Positions 43,314-53,700 of a DNA stretch of 64,000 bases are shown one piece after another (the stretch's first letter is position 1; every line of letters starts with the position of its first letter). Made by a program: the position numbers and the translations under genes. The notes under the pieces were generated by a model. It made no database searches and was not told where the DNA came from. It saw nothing but the letters and a program-made list of their open reading frames with translations. Origin of the DNA: Galeopsis tetrahit (Eukaryota; Streptophyta; Magnoliopsida; Lamiales; Lamiaceae); contig OY776121.1 in assembly GCA_963675135.1 (NCBI GenBank), forward strand, positions 65,240,265 to 65,304,264. Reading direction: 5' to 3'.

Positions 43314-44922
43314 ATGAGTGAACAAGTACCGAATCCGGGTTCTGGTTCACGTAGGCCATTTGGGTCACGTGTAAGGAGGGCTCGGGGTCAATCAGTACCT
43401 GTGACGGCTCCTCCTCCTCCTCCTGTGGCAGTGTCGCCGCCAACTACGATGTCGGTTGGTTCGTCATCCTCTTCTCGTCAGCATCCTGTTCGAGACCCAA
43501 GGCAACCCATTGATATCGTTTCAGGAAGGTAAGTCAATAATCCTAATGTTTAACAGTATTCAATAACGATTAACTTTATTTATTTATTTATAATGTGTTA
43601 GTTTATAAATTTGTTAATAATTTTACAGGTTGGTGCCCGGTAATGAGGTGTCCAGGATCTGCGCACGATCCTTTAGGACGTGTAAGATTTCCAAGGGTTG
43701 TATCACTTGGTTGATGGTGCCACAATCTAAAAAGGATGAATATTTCGAGGAGTTCCAGGTATATAATTACAATAATTAAAGTTTATTAAATAACTAATTA
43801 TACATATTATTTGATAAATATGTTGAATATTTGTATAGAAAAAGGCCCGTTGGGATACGGCGATCTACTCGGACGACGCTATTTACGATAAGTGGTACGG
43901 TGTTTGTTCTACTCGGTACACGAACATGATGTACGACTGGAGAACGGCCTGGCGTGAAGAAGATAAAAATCTTGTTCTGGGGGTAGAGGATGGTGTTGAC
44001 CTGTGGGAGTCGTTGGTTGAGAAGTGGTTGGACCCGGCTTACCAAGAGAAGTGTGACAAAGCTCGGGCCAACCGCAGAACCGACGTTGGAGGCGGGATGG
44101 CAGTGCATCGGGGGGGAGCTCGGTCCGTCCTCGAGCAATCACTTGCTCTCGTAAGTTTTGTTTAATTTTTTAAAATTAAATAATTATAGTTAATTATTTT
44201 ATATTAGTTATCTAAATTAATTTGTATATGTTTATTTGATACGTAATAGGAGCGGGAGACTGGACGTCCACACACTCACTTGGATCGGATGAGTCTTCTT
44301 CATCCGTTTAATGCCGATACACAGACGTCCACCTACGGGCGCACTACTGACCTCCACGTAAGTTTAATTAAATTTATGTATTAATTACATTATATATATA
44401 GATAATTAAATTAATTTTAATTTTTTAATTATGTAGTTGAGCGTCCGACAGAGGATTGAAGAGGCCGAGACGCAAGCCACGACTACTGCTGAATCCGGAA
44501 GCAGCGGTACCCCTCCGGTTGTTGACGTGGACCAGCTTTACCTTGACGTTGCCCCGACCTCCAAGGGAAGGGTCCTTGGCCTTGGTGGGATGAGCAACGC
44601 CGTGAGGACACCAAGTGGTCGGTCGGCCCGGAGTGCATCGCAGCCGTCCGTATCCTCCACTGCCGTCCCGGATCCGAACGTCATAGCAACGTTCGAGAAC
44701 TACTTCCGCCTCTGGAGTGCCAATGCGGGTCGGACGTTGGTGATGTCTGCTGAGCAGATCGAGGCCATCTATCAACAGACGATGGGGCAAGCACCGCCAG
44801 CTCCAGCTCCAGATCAAGCTGCAGGTCAAGATGCAGGTCAGACCGATGGTGACGAGGTCAACTTGAATGAGGATGTGGTGGACCGATTTTTTAACGACTA
44901 TCCTGGCAACTATCCTGATTGA
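43314..44922 (+). CDS. TNPA-like CACTA DNA-binding protein (five coding exons)
   Basis: Exons 43314-43528, 43629-43758, 43839-44150, 44250-44357 and 44437-44922 join across GT-AG introns to 416 residues. The ATG at 43314 directly follows an acceptor AG. The N-terminus is basic and Pro/Ser-rich (RRPFGSRVRRARGQ). The middle part (LVPGNEVSRICARSF, KKARWDTAIYSDDAIYDKWY, RYTNMMYDWRTAWRE, WLDPAYQEKCDKARANRRT, GGGMAVHRGGARS) matches the plant transposase family of Ptta/En/Spm type (Transposase_24), the TNPA group that binds subterminal repeats. The C-terminus is acidic. All splice phases agree and there is no internal stop, so it looks intact. The region after the stop has four copies of a ttctgttgaacttattt unit. 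Confidence 0.85.
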
Positions 44923-45240
44923 ACAATTTAATTTTGTGTTGAACTAATTTATTTTTCTGTTGAACTTATTTAATTTTCTGTTGAACTTATTTACTTTTCT
45001 GTTGAACTTATTTATCTTTATGTATATATTTATCTTTATGTTGAAATATATGTTGAACTATATATTGCAGTTTATTTGTGTAGTTTATTGGTGTATAGAT
45101 GAAAATAGGGTGCATTCATTTGTTTCATTGAGTACAAAATAATCTCATTTAGAGTGCATTCTAGATAGATTTAAACCACTTGAAGGTGGAAGTGAATTTT
45201 AGTACAAAATAGCCTCATATAGAGTGCATTATACATATAT
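44923..45240. other. Convergent 3' region between the TNPA-like and GRF genes
   Basis: A 3' UTR-like stretch. Bases 44930-45030 repeat ttctgttgaacttattt about four times. Bases 45130-45199 and 45200-45265 form an imperfect tandem duplication (gtacaaaata, agagtgcatt, ccacttgaaggtgg) whose right copy contains the last codons of the GRF gene, so that gene's 3' end has been duplicated. Confidence 0.7.
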
Positions 45241-45624
45241 TTAACCAAACCACTTGAAGGTGGTAGATGCAACCATGACAACTAGCACAATCAAAATGAT
45301 TTTGTTCACTTTGATTAAATCCTTGATTTCTTCAGCCAAATTCTTGATCTCTGTAACCAATTTCTTCATCTCTTGAGTCATTTTCTTCATGTCTTCAGTT
45401 TCTTGGTCACTTTGATTAGATCCTTGATTCTTGTCAACAACACACTTTTCTAGAGTATCAGCCCATACAAAGAAACCACATCCACCACCATCACTTTGGG
45501 AGTCAGGACAATTATGAAATATCCTCCCTTTACTTCTAGGTTGTTTAGAAGCATATGTACGACATGCCTTTCCACAATAACAAACAAGGCCTTGCTGAAA
45601 TCGAATAGAAGATGAAGAAGACAT
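45241..45624 (-). CDS. Small GRF-type zinc-finger protein with coiled coil and C-terminal hydrophobic segment
   Basis: A 127-residue open frame; start ATG at 45622-45624 on the minus strand (MSSSSSIRFQQG). Cysteines 15, 17, 39 and 49 with GR-x-F (33-36) and FFVWAD (51-56) form a GRF zinc finger, a single-stranded nucleic-acid-binding fold. Residues about 72-105 (KKMTQEMKKLVTEIKNLAEE) look like a coiled coil, and residues about 107-122 (IILIVLVVMVAS) are hydrophobic enough for a membrane anchor. Small proteins with this layout are common in plant genomes. It is convergent with TNPA and divergent from TNPD, inside the CACTA island. It may be a transposon accessory gene or a captured host gene. 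Confidence 0.75.
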   Translation of the reverse strand: MSSSSSIRFQQGLVCYCGKACRTYASKQPRSKGRIFHNCPDSQSDGGGCGFFVWADTLEKCVVDKNQGSNQSDQETEDMKKMTQEMKKLVTEIKNLAEEIKDLIKVNKIILIVLVVMVASTTFKWFG

Positions 45625-45727
45625 GATATTTCTTTGCAAAATAGAAAAAATCGAATATGGTGTGTGTGAGCTTTGTGTTGCTATATATACAAAAAATTGA
45701 ATTAATTAATAAAAAAAAAACCGCCAA

Positions 45728-45975
45728 TATGCCGACGGAATATATTTTCCGTCGGAATTCACAATTTGGTACATACTGACGGATATTCCGTCGGTATTTA
45801 TCTATGCCGACGGAAATTTGGGCGGGTGAAATGCCGACGGAATTAACTTTCCGTCGGAATTCACCATTTGATAAATGCCGACGGATAATCCGTCGGCATT
45901 TATCTTTGCCGACGGATATTTGGGCGGGTAAAACGCCGACGGAAAGATAGGTCCGTCGGCATTTCCGTCGGGAAA
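45728..45975. repeat. CCGACGGA palindrome array upstream of the TNPD gene
   Basis: Around ten CCGACGGA/TCCGTCGG half-sites, often paired as short palindromes (gacggatattccgtc) and spaced by aattcacaatttgg, tgggcgggtgaaatg and similar. The same motif fills 50690-51890. It lies between the start of the GRF gene (minus) and TNPD (plus), so it could serve as a shared control region and as transposase binding sites. Confidence 0.88.
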
Positions 45976-46247
45976 TGTTCCCCAAAACTTACTACTGCCT
46001 AATTCTTTTCCACTTCACTTTCATATTGCAAATTTACACCAAAACTTTATACTGCGAAATTTTTTATGCTCATGCTCGGGTATTCAGAAACATCAAATTA
46101 CGGTACATTTTCTACCATTTTTAATTTACTGTATATATAAAATTCAATATAATGTAATTACATTTTTTATATATATCATAAGTTTTGTGTGAATTTATTA
46201 TAAGAGTAGTCGTTAGTAATGTGTTGCTCCACTTAAATGTTTAGCAG
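45976..46247 (+). promoter_or_regulatory. Leader exon and intron of the TNPD gene
   Basis: The stretch from about 46000 ends attacg|gtacat (near 46100), a donor like that of the TNPA-like gene. The coding exon begins exactly after tgtttagcag (46238-46247). Both CACTA genes thus share a non-coding first exon design. No clear TATA box was assigned. Confidence 0.5.
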
Positions 46248-49200
46248 ATGGATTTGCCTGACCGTCGTTGGATGTATTGTACTCCTAGAATGTTTAGAGG
46301 AAATGTGAATGTGGAATTTTATAATGAACTCGTGTTATTTGTTGAATTTGCAAAAAGCCAGCCACATTACATGAGTGGAAATTGCATTAGGTGTCCGTGT
46401 ATTGCTAAGAAATGTCAGAATAAGCAATATAAAGAGATTGATGAGGTCCTAGTACATATTGTGAAGAATGGTTTCGTTGATAATTATTATAATTGGACTA
46501 GTCATGGCGAAACACGTTGGTCTTATAGATTTGATGAAGTGTTTTACTATTACACTGTTGGAATCTATCAACAAGAAGCAAATTTCGATCATGTTGGCAC
46601 TAGTAACGAGGTAGAACAACGGTTTGGGGACGAAGAACAACAATTTGGGGACGAAGAACCGAATATGTATCAAACAATGATTAGGGAAGCTGGTTTTTCA
46701 AACATGGAAGAGGAGCCGACGAATGAGGCATTTCGGTTTTATGAGATGCTCAAATTAGTCGAAGAAGATTTATATTCGGGTTGTGAATCCCACTCACAGT
46801 TGTCATTTAATGCACGACTCATGAACATTAAGACCGAGAACAAGCTTTCTAACAGGGCATATGAGCAAGTGACACAGTTATGCAGTGAAATTTGTCCTCA
46901 AAATAATAAGGTGCCTACGACGTTTCATCAAAGCAAACAAATGTTGAAGAATGTTGGTTTGCCGGTTGAGAAGATTGATTGTTGTGTGAATGGTTGCATG
47001 TTATATTGGGGTGACGAAGATAACAGTCTGAATATGTGTAGATTGTGTGGCCATCCCCGGTACAAAGAGGCACGTCGAAAGGGACCTGGTGGTCAATCGA
47101 AGAAGACAAAGAAGAAAGTGCCATATAAGAAGATGTACTACCTTCCTATCATTCCCCGTTTGATGAGATTATATCAATCAAGTGCCACTGCACAACACAT
47201 GACGTGGTATGCTACAGATTCCTCTTCGGTTGAGTCGAGGGAGATGCGACATCCGGCAGACTCAGAGGCCTGGAAACATCTTGACAACGTGTTTCCAGAT
47301 TTTGGTTGTGAACCGAGGAATGTGAGATTAGGTTTGTGTACTGATGGTTTTGCACCGTTTGGGATGCATGGGAAGCAGTATTCTTTGTGGCCGGTGATAC
47401 TGACTCCATATAATCTTCCTCCGTGGATGTGCATGAAACCTCAAACAATGTTTCTGACTGTATTGGTGCCTGGACCAACGAATCCAAAGGACAAACTGGA
47501 TGTTTATCTCCAACCTCTTATAAAAGACTTGATCTTCTTATGGGAGAATGGAGTCCAAACATACGATGTTTTTAGAAAGCAGAACTTCACGATGCGTGCT
47601 GCTCTTTTATGGACCATTAGCGACTTTCCTGCATATGGTATGTTGTCCGGGTGGAGTACGGCCGGAAAGAAAGCATGTCCGTATTGTATGGAGAATTCTG
47701 AAGCTTTCAGTCTCCCGGTGAGTAGAAAAGTTTCATGGTTCGATAATCACCGTAGGTTCTTACCTCAAGGTCACCCGTTTCGAAGAAATAAGAAGAACTT
47801 CGTAAAGAACAAAGCAGTCACAAACAATCGACCTCCACTACGAGATGGTATTTTATACATTTATTTAATGATCGAGTACTAAACGTATATTTATCTATTG
47901 CTTTTAGTGTCACTTATAATTTACTCTCCGTACAGGACGTAGGTTGTTATATGAGGTTCAGTGGACGGGGTTGAAAAAAAGTACTGAGGAAAATGCAGCG
48001 GAACACAACAGAGGAATTGAGGGTGGTTGGAACAAAATGAGTATTTTTTGGAACTTACCATACTGGAGTTCACTATTGATACGACACAATTTGGATGTGA
48101 TGCACATTGAAAAGAATGTGTTTGACAATGTGTTCCACACAATCATGAACACGGAAGGCAAGACGAAAGACACTCCAAAGTCTCGGGAGGATTTGGACAC
48201 TCTTTGTCGCCGTCCAGAGTTGAAAAAGGATGAGCGTACAGGTAAATTTCCAAAGGCTAGCTACACACTGGATAAGCCACAAAAACAAAGATTGTGTAGG
48301 TGGATAAAGGAGTTGAACTTTCCGGACGGCTACGTGTCGAACTTGAGTCGATGCGTAGACACAACAACGGGTAAGGTTGCAAGAATGAAGAGTCATGATT
48401 GTCATGTATTTATGCAACGCTTGATACCGATTGCGTTCCGAGAACTTCTTCCTCTCAATGTGTGGAGGGCTATCACTGAATTAAGTCTATTTTTTAGAGA
48501 TTTAACGGCTACAACGATCACGATCGATGATATGATTCGTTTAGATGAAGACATTCCAGTGATTTTGTGTAAGTTGGAACAAATTTTTCCACCTAGCTTC
48601 TTTAACTCGATGGAACACTTACCCGTTCACTTAGAGTATGAAGCGAGAATTTGTGGTCCGGTGCAATACAGGTGGATGTACCCATTTGAAAGGTAAAATC
48701 TTACTTTTTTTATTTCATTACAATTACACATGCATTCGTATAAGTTTTATATATATATATATATGTGTGTGTGTATATCAGGTATCTCCACAACTTGAAG
48801 CGCAATGCTAAACAAAAGGCAAACGTTGAAACATCGATTGTGAATGCTTATTTGAATGAAGAGGTTGGCATGTTTTGTTCTTATTACTTTGAAGACCACG
48901 TCAACACAAAGTTAAGAAGTGCTCCACGTAACTTCGGTGGTACATCCGCTGACGATATCAGTGAAGAGGTCGATGGAATGCTCTCCATATTCAAGTCTAA
49001 GGCTAAGGGACGGCCAATAGGAAAACCCATTGAACGATATTGGGAGACGAACTCGGAGGCGGAAATAGCACATACGTATGTGTTATTGAATTGTGATGAA
49101 GTTCAGCCATACATTGAGTAAGTATTTCATATATAAATCGTCTATTTAAATACCACTTCATTTATGTCATTTAATATTAACCAAGTTTTTGAATGTTGTG

Positions 49201-50171
49201 AATTAGGATGTACACTCAAGAACTACGACGAGCAGAACCAAACATCTCAGATGCATATATAGATGCTCGTATTCAACGTGAATTTTCCCGATGGTTCGAA
49301 CGTTATGTGAGTACCATTTAATTAATTATGTTTTACGTAAATAAATTAATATTTATTTTAATTAATTTTAAATTGAGTCGTATAGGGACGGGATAACGCT
49401 CTAGACAGTCGATTCTTACGAGATCTCAGCAAGGGACCACTACGTCGTGTAAAGACTTACAACGGTTATATTGTGAAGGGCTACAGATTTCATACGTCTG
49501 GGTATGCATCGACAAAGGCAACTACCAACAGTGGCGTCTGCGTTAGCAGTGCGAATTACAATGCAGATGCAAGTGATTACTTTGGGGTGTTACGGGAAGT
49601 CGTCGAAGTAGAATATCCAGGATATCCAACAAAGACTGTAGTGTTGTTCAAGTGTCATTGGTTTGATTCAGGCCATCTAGGAACAAGAATTCACCCGGAG
49701 TACAAGCTCGTTGATGTTAGTTCGAAAATGACGTATGTTGGGGATGATCCATTTGTATTTGCCCATCAAGTATCTCAAGTATACTATTGCACATATCCGG
49801 GAGCTCCACGTGGTTATGAATGGCACGCTGTTTGCAAAGTAAAGGCAAGGTCAATGGTAGAAGTCCCTAAAAAGGACAAAAATACTGAAGATGAATCTCC
49901 ATTTCAAGCAGAACAAATAGAGACTCCAACTGAAGTTTTTACGGGAGATTTCAATCTTTCTGTACCCTTGACGGCTGCAAATCCCCAATTAATCGAAATT
50001 GAAGGTGAAGAGGAGGGGGATGAAGAAGAGGATGAAGAGGAGAATGAAGATGAGGATGAAGAGGAGAATGAAGAAGATGAGGAGGAGGAGGAGGAGGATG
50101 AGGAAGATGATGATGAGGAGGAGGAGGATAAGGACGAAGAGGAGGATGAAGACGATGAAGATGAAAATTAA
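46248..50171 (+). CDS. TNPD/TNP2-type CACTA transposase (five coding exons)
   Basis: Exons 46248-47847, 47936-48692, 48782-49117, 49207-49306 and 49386-50171 join in phase to 1192 residues with no internal stop. The N-terminus (RRWMYCTPRMFRG, with Cys in CIRCPCIAKKC) is the transposase-associated domain. Then comes the Transposase_21 (TNP2) catalytic region (CMLYWGDEDNSLNMCRLCGH, RNVRLGLCTDGFAPFG, LPPWMCMKPQTMFLTVLVPG, DFPAYGMLSGWSTAG, HNLDVMHIEKNVFDN). A DUF4218 region follows (HDCHVFMQRLIPIAFRELLP, EHLPVHLEYEARICGPVQYR) and then DUF4216-like sequence (DYFGVLREVVEVEYP). The protein ends in about 55 almost purely acidic residues (50000-50168). It excises and inserts the element together with TNPA. 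Sequence alone suggests it can be made. Confidence 0.9.
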
Positions 50172-50192
50172 TTCAATTAATGTAATGTATTT

Positions 50193-50690
50193 ATTTCTTA
50201 TTTTATAAAAGTTAATTAATTATTTATCATTTAGGTACAAATTATAAAAATTAAATTTACTATAAATATAAGTCACAACCAATATATATATTAATATATG
50301 TGGAAGAAATGAATTAGTAGGTCTAGTATATAGTAGGGTTTAGGGTTTTGGTAATTTATTAGGTCTAGTATATAGTATATAGAAAAAATTGAATTATTTA
50401 AATAAAAAAAAATCGCCAAAATGCTGACGGAATTAACTTTCTTCCACATTTTATAAAAGTTAATTAATTATTTATCATTTAGGTACAAATTATAAAAATT
50501 AAATTTACTATAAATATAAGTCACAACCAATATATATATTAATATATGTGGAAGAAATGAATTAGTAGGTCTAGTATATAGTAGGGTTTAGGGTTTTGGT
50601 AATTTATTAGGTCTAGTATATAGTATATAGAAAAAATTGAATTATTTAAAAAAAAAAAAAAAAAAAATCGCCAAAAATACCGACGGACGG
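50193..50690. repeat. Tandem duplication of about 250 bp downstream of TNPD
   Basis: A block from attttataaaagttaatt through gtagggtttagggttttgg to aaaaaattgaattatttaaa occurs at about 50200-50430 and again at about 50449-50655, almost unchanged. Each copy ends in an A-run, then tcgccaaaa and a CCGACGG-type site. A similar tail (aaaaaattgaatta, A-run, ccgccaatatgccgacgg) also precedes the array at 45728, so this edge marks where subterminal repeats begin. Confidence 0.9.
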
Positions 50691-51900
50691 ATTATCCGTC
50701 GGTATTTACTTTTTGAAAATTACCAACGGAATATCCGTCGGTATTTGAACATGCCGACGGAAAATAAACCCTTATATATAACTCAACCTAGGTTTTTCTT
50801 TCACTCTTTCCAAACTTTCCTCTTTACAATCCCTACTCCTCTTCTCCAACCAACTCTTCGGCGACCTCACCGGCCCTATTCCCGCGTCGATTTCTCTCCA
50901 CCAATCTTCCGCGCCGATTTCTCTCCAACGTGAAGCATGGCCGCCGCCCAATCTGTGCTCCTCCGGCGTTTTAATAAGTTGGCCGACTCCGACGTAAGTG
51001 ATTTTGAGTTTAGATTGAAAAATTTTGAACTTCAACATCGATTTTTTTTTAATTTTTTGGTTGTTTCCTTGAAGTAGACGAAGTCGCCGCCCTTCGCCGG
51101 AGACTGGAAGAAGACGAAGCCACCGTCAGTTTCTGGAAGTACGTATTAGATGATGATGATAATGATCAAGTAAGCTACTAATTAATTTGATTTGTTAAAA
51201 ACAATGTCAATTTCTTCACATTCCCAACATAATATTTCATGTAATATTATTGTTTCATTACATAATATTTTAATTTTTACATAATGACATTTTTTACGAA
51301 ATTTCTTCACATTCCCAACCTCTCGAAAAATGTAATTCTGGTCGGAAAATGAAATTCTGGTCGGGGCCTCCCCGGCCACGCATATTTTTTTTATTAATAT
51401 TTTGTATTACTGACGGATATTCCGTCGGTATGTTAATTTCGAAATTATATTTTTTTTATTCATATTTTGTTTTACCGACGGATATGCCGACGGATTATCC
51501 GTTGGTAAAATGCCGACGGATATTCTGTCAGTCAAATGCCGACGGATATTCCGTCAGTATAATACCGACGGATAATCCGTCGGCTTCCGTCGGCATTTGA
51601 ATTTCAATTATTCAAAAATTCATTTCTTTTATAATTATTTTAATTTATTCTAATTTCTTTTATAATTATTTAATTCATTGTTTCCGACGGAATTACCGAC
51701 GGAATGTTGACCCGGTTTGTTAAACGGGTTGTCCGGAATACCGACGGACATTCCGTCGGAAAAAGATGACGGCCATTTTCCGTCGGTATTTTCGTCGGAA
51801 AATGCCGACGGAATTCAAAAATCCGTCGGCGACGCCGAAAAAGGGGACGGCCGACTTTCCGTCGGTAAATCCGTCTCCAAAACGCCATTTTTTTGTAGTG
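50691..51900. repeat. Right CACTA subterminal region with many CCGACGGA palindromes
   Basis: More than twenty CCGACGGA/TCCGTCGG half-sites, dense at 50691-50760 and 51410-51890, ending in the terminus at 51900. The middle (50770-51180) is different, GC-richer and gene-like. The half-sites differ from the left-end motif CTTGGAGAGC. Confidence 0.88.
50937..51169 (+). pseudogene. Possible captured gene 5' end inside the CACTA right arm
   Basis: A TATA-like tatatataac (about 50773) and a C/T-rich leader precede an ATG at 50937 (MAAAQSVLLRRFNKLADSD), a donor gtaagt at 50994, an acceptor at 51077, and a second block whose best frame reads DEVAALRRRLEEDEA then TVSFWKYVLDDDDND to a donor at 51170. 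The joined frame is off by one base, so it is broken or my splice site is wrong. The GC content and codon use differ from the surrounding repeats. I do not recognise the protein. Such capture is known for CACTA elements. Confidence 0.4.
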
Positions 51901-52387
51901 TTAGAAGACGGTAAAGATTATAATTTATTAGATGAAGATCTTGAAACTTTGAAAATTTCTATTAGAAGATGGATAAATTTTTTTAAACATATTTGGAAGT
52001 TTTGAAGATTTGTATTAAATTATTTTTATATTAGTTATTTTAATATCTTTATAAATCTATAAATTCTCTCATTTACGTTTTTTATAATTTTTTAAGAATT
52101 TTATTTATTTGACATATGTCTATCACAATCTCTTCTCAAATCACTCAATTTCAAAATTCATTTATTCTCATTAATTTGACTTTATCTTTTAATCTCAATC
52201 CTTCATTATTTTAAGTTTTAATTTCAACCATAAATTCTTATTTTCACTTCTATATAAAAGTCATTTCTATTTATTTTCATTTCATTGTCTAATTTAAATA
52301 TAATTAGATAATTTTTCACCATTTTTAATCTAGAATTTACGCTCTTTTTTTTTCTTTTTTCCAAATTTTTATATTTTGACTTTATAT
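51901..52387. other. AT-rich flank right of the CACTA island
   Basis: No gene. Words such as gtctatcacaatctct, tcaatttcaaaattc and ctcattaatttgac near 52115-52190 resemble the 335-bp array unit left of the CACTA island, which supports the view that the island interrupted one repeat-rich region. Confidence 0.5.
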
Positions 52388-52750
52388 TGAGTTTTTATAT
52401 ATAATCATATTTTATTTTCAAGGTTTTTTTTTTTAACAATTTGTATTACAATTATTGGACAATTCTTCCTCATCGGCAATCCTCGAGAACCGGATCGATT
52501 TTTTGATTTTTTTTATCGATTGTTATTTATATTGAGTTTTTATATCTAATCATCTTTTATTTTCAGTTTTTTTTAAACAGTTTGTATTACAATTATTGGA
52601 CAATTCTTCCTCATAGACATCACTCTTTGAATCCTCGAGAATGGGATCGACAATTCTTCCTCATAGACATCACTCTTTGAATCCTCGAAAATGGGATCGA
52701 CAATTCTTCCTCATAGACATCACTCTTTGAATCCTCGAGAATGGGATCGA
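52388..52750. repeat. Tandem repeats including three 50-bp units
   Basis: Units of exactly 50 bp at 52601-52650, 52651-52700 and 52701-52750, starting caattcttcctcatagacat and ending aatgggatcga, with a single difference. A larger block (atattgagtttttatat to ttgtattacaattattgga) also occurs twice, near 52386-52455 and 52530-52600. The repeat is followed by a GC-richer, non-repetitive stretch to about 52870. Confidence 0.92.
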
Positions 52751-53476
52751 CGACAGCCGACAGGGTTGTCTTCGTTGGCAAGGCAATGCCGAATTAGTTG
52801 GGGTTATGCGGCTTGACATGGCTAGGAAGATACACATAGAATTGAGATTGAGTCAATAAGAAGGGCCCTGAATTGTTTTATTCTATAATTTTTAATTAAA
52901 ATTAATTTATTGTATAATTGACTGATTTACTATGACATTAGAATTTGTATTTTTTCAGTAATTTCTTTAATCTTAAAAATTGAATTTATCAATTTATCTT
53001 ATTATATTAGGAAATCTTATCAATAAATTTTTTTGCTTTTACAATTTTCTTCAAATTTTTTTTTTGTTTAATTATTTTCGTTTAAACTTTTTTTTTCATT
53101 ATTTTTCATGTTCTCCCTCTTCCGTCGCTCCCTTTTATCCATTTATAGTTTTTTTTGTAGATTTCTACTAATGATATTTTTTCCTTTCTATCAATTATTT
53201 TACAATTTCTTTGGTTGATTTCTCTCCCTCTTTGGATTATTTTTCTTCAATTTTTTTGGTTCTCTCTTATTTTTTTTATCCATGTCCAACTCGTATTTTA
53301 CTTTTTTTTTTTCTTTTACAATTTTCTTCAATTTCTCTTTTTATTTAATTATTTTTTTTAAAACTTTTTTTCCATTATTTTTCCTGTTCTCCCAATTCTC
53401 TCTCCCTTTTATCATTTACGGTTTCTTTTGTAGATTTTTTACTTGATGATATTTTTATCTCTCTATCAAAACTTTC
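52751..53476. other. Non-coding stretch, T-rich
   Basis: Bases 52751-52870 are less AT-rich but have no convincing frame. The rest is T-rich with repeated words (acaattttcttcaa, attattttt...ttaaactttttttc) seen near 53040-53110 and 53318-53375, probably another internal duplication. No gene seen. Confidence 0.4.
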
Positions 53477-53700
53477 ATGTCACCATCATAATTTTTTTAT
53501 TATTAATCTTTAATTAAAAAAAAATCAAGTTTATGTCACCATCATAATTTTTTTATTATTAATCTTTAATTAAAAAAAAATCAAGTTTGACTAATGGAAC
53601 TGAATATTAGCCTAATGGAACTGAATATTAGCCTAATTTCATGTCACCATCATAATTTTTTTATTATTAATCTTTAATTAAAAAAAATCAAGTTTGACTA
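53477..53700. repeat. Three copies of a block of about 55 bp, with a 22-bp doublet
   Basis: The block atgtcaccatcataattt then ttattattaatctttaatta occurs near 53478, 53534 and 53641. Between the last two, gaactgaatattagcctaat occurs twice in tandem (about 53598-53640). No gene. Confidence 0.88.

Larger units (their letters stand above)
41889..51900 (+). mobile_element. CACTA (En/Spm) transposon island with TNPA, GRF and TNPD genes
   Basis: The right border is a clear CACTA terminus: the plus strand ends cattttttttgtagtg-like at 51900 (inverse CACTACAAAAAAATGG), preceded by many CCGACGGA...TCCGTCGG palindromes. At left, CACTACTACACATTTGAGC starts at 41929 with a different subterminal motif (CTTGGAGAGC), and a piece of CCGACGGA-type sequence (41889-41928) lies outside it. 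Between them are the two standard En/Spm genes, TNPA-like and TNPD-like, plus a GRF zinc-finger gene. No matching 3-bp TSD is found for the CACTACTAC end and the right end; a TTA sits at both 41885-41887 and 51901-51903. This may be one chimeric element or one element inserted into another. Confidence 0.85.

Noticed and set aside
49999..50208. Met/Arg/Lys-rich frame
   Set aside because: Shadow frame of the acidic tail of the TNPD transposase in GA-rich DNA.
51766..52005. 79-codon frame running out of the CACTA right end
   Set aside because: It crosses the terminus at 51900 and reads palindromic subterminal repeats; no protein similarity seen.
52601..52750. Three regular 50-bp repeats considered as a CRISPR-like array
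   Set aside because: They are head-to-tail tandem copies with no unique spacers, in plant nuclear DNA.
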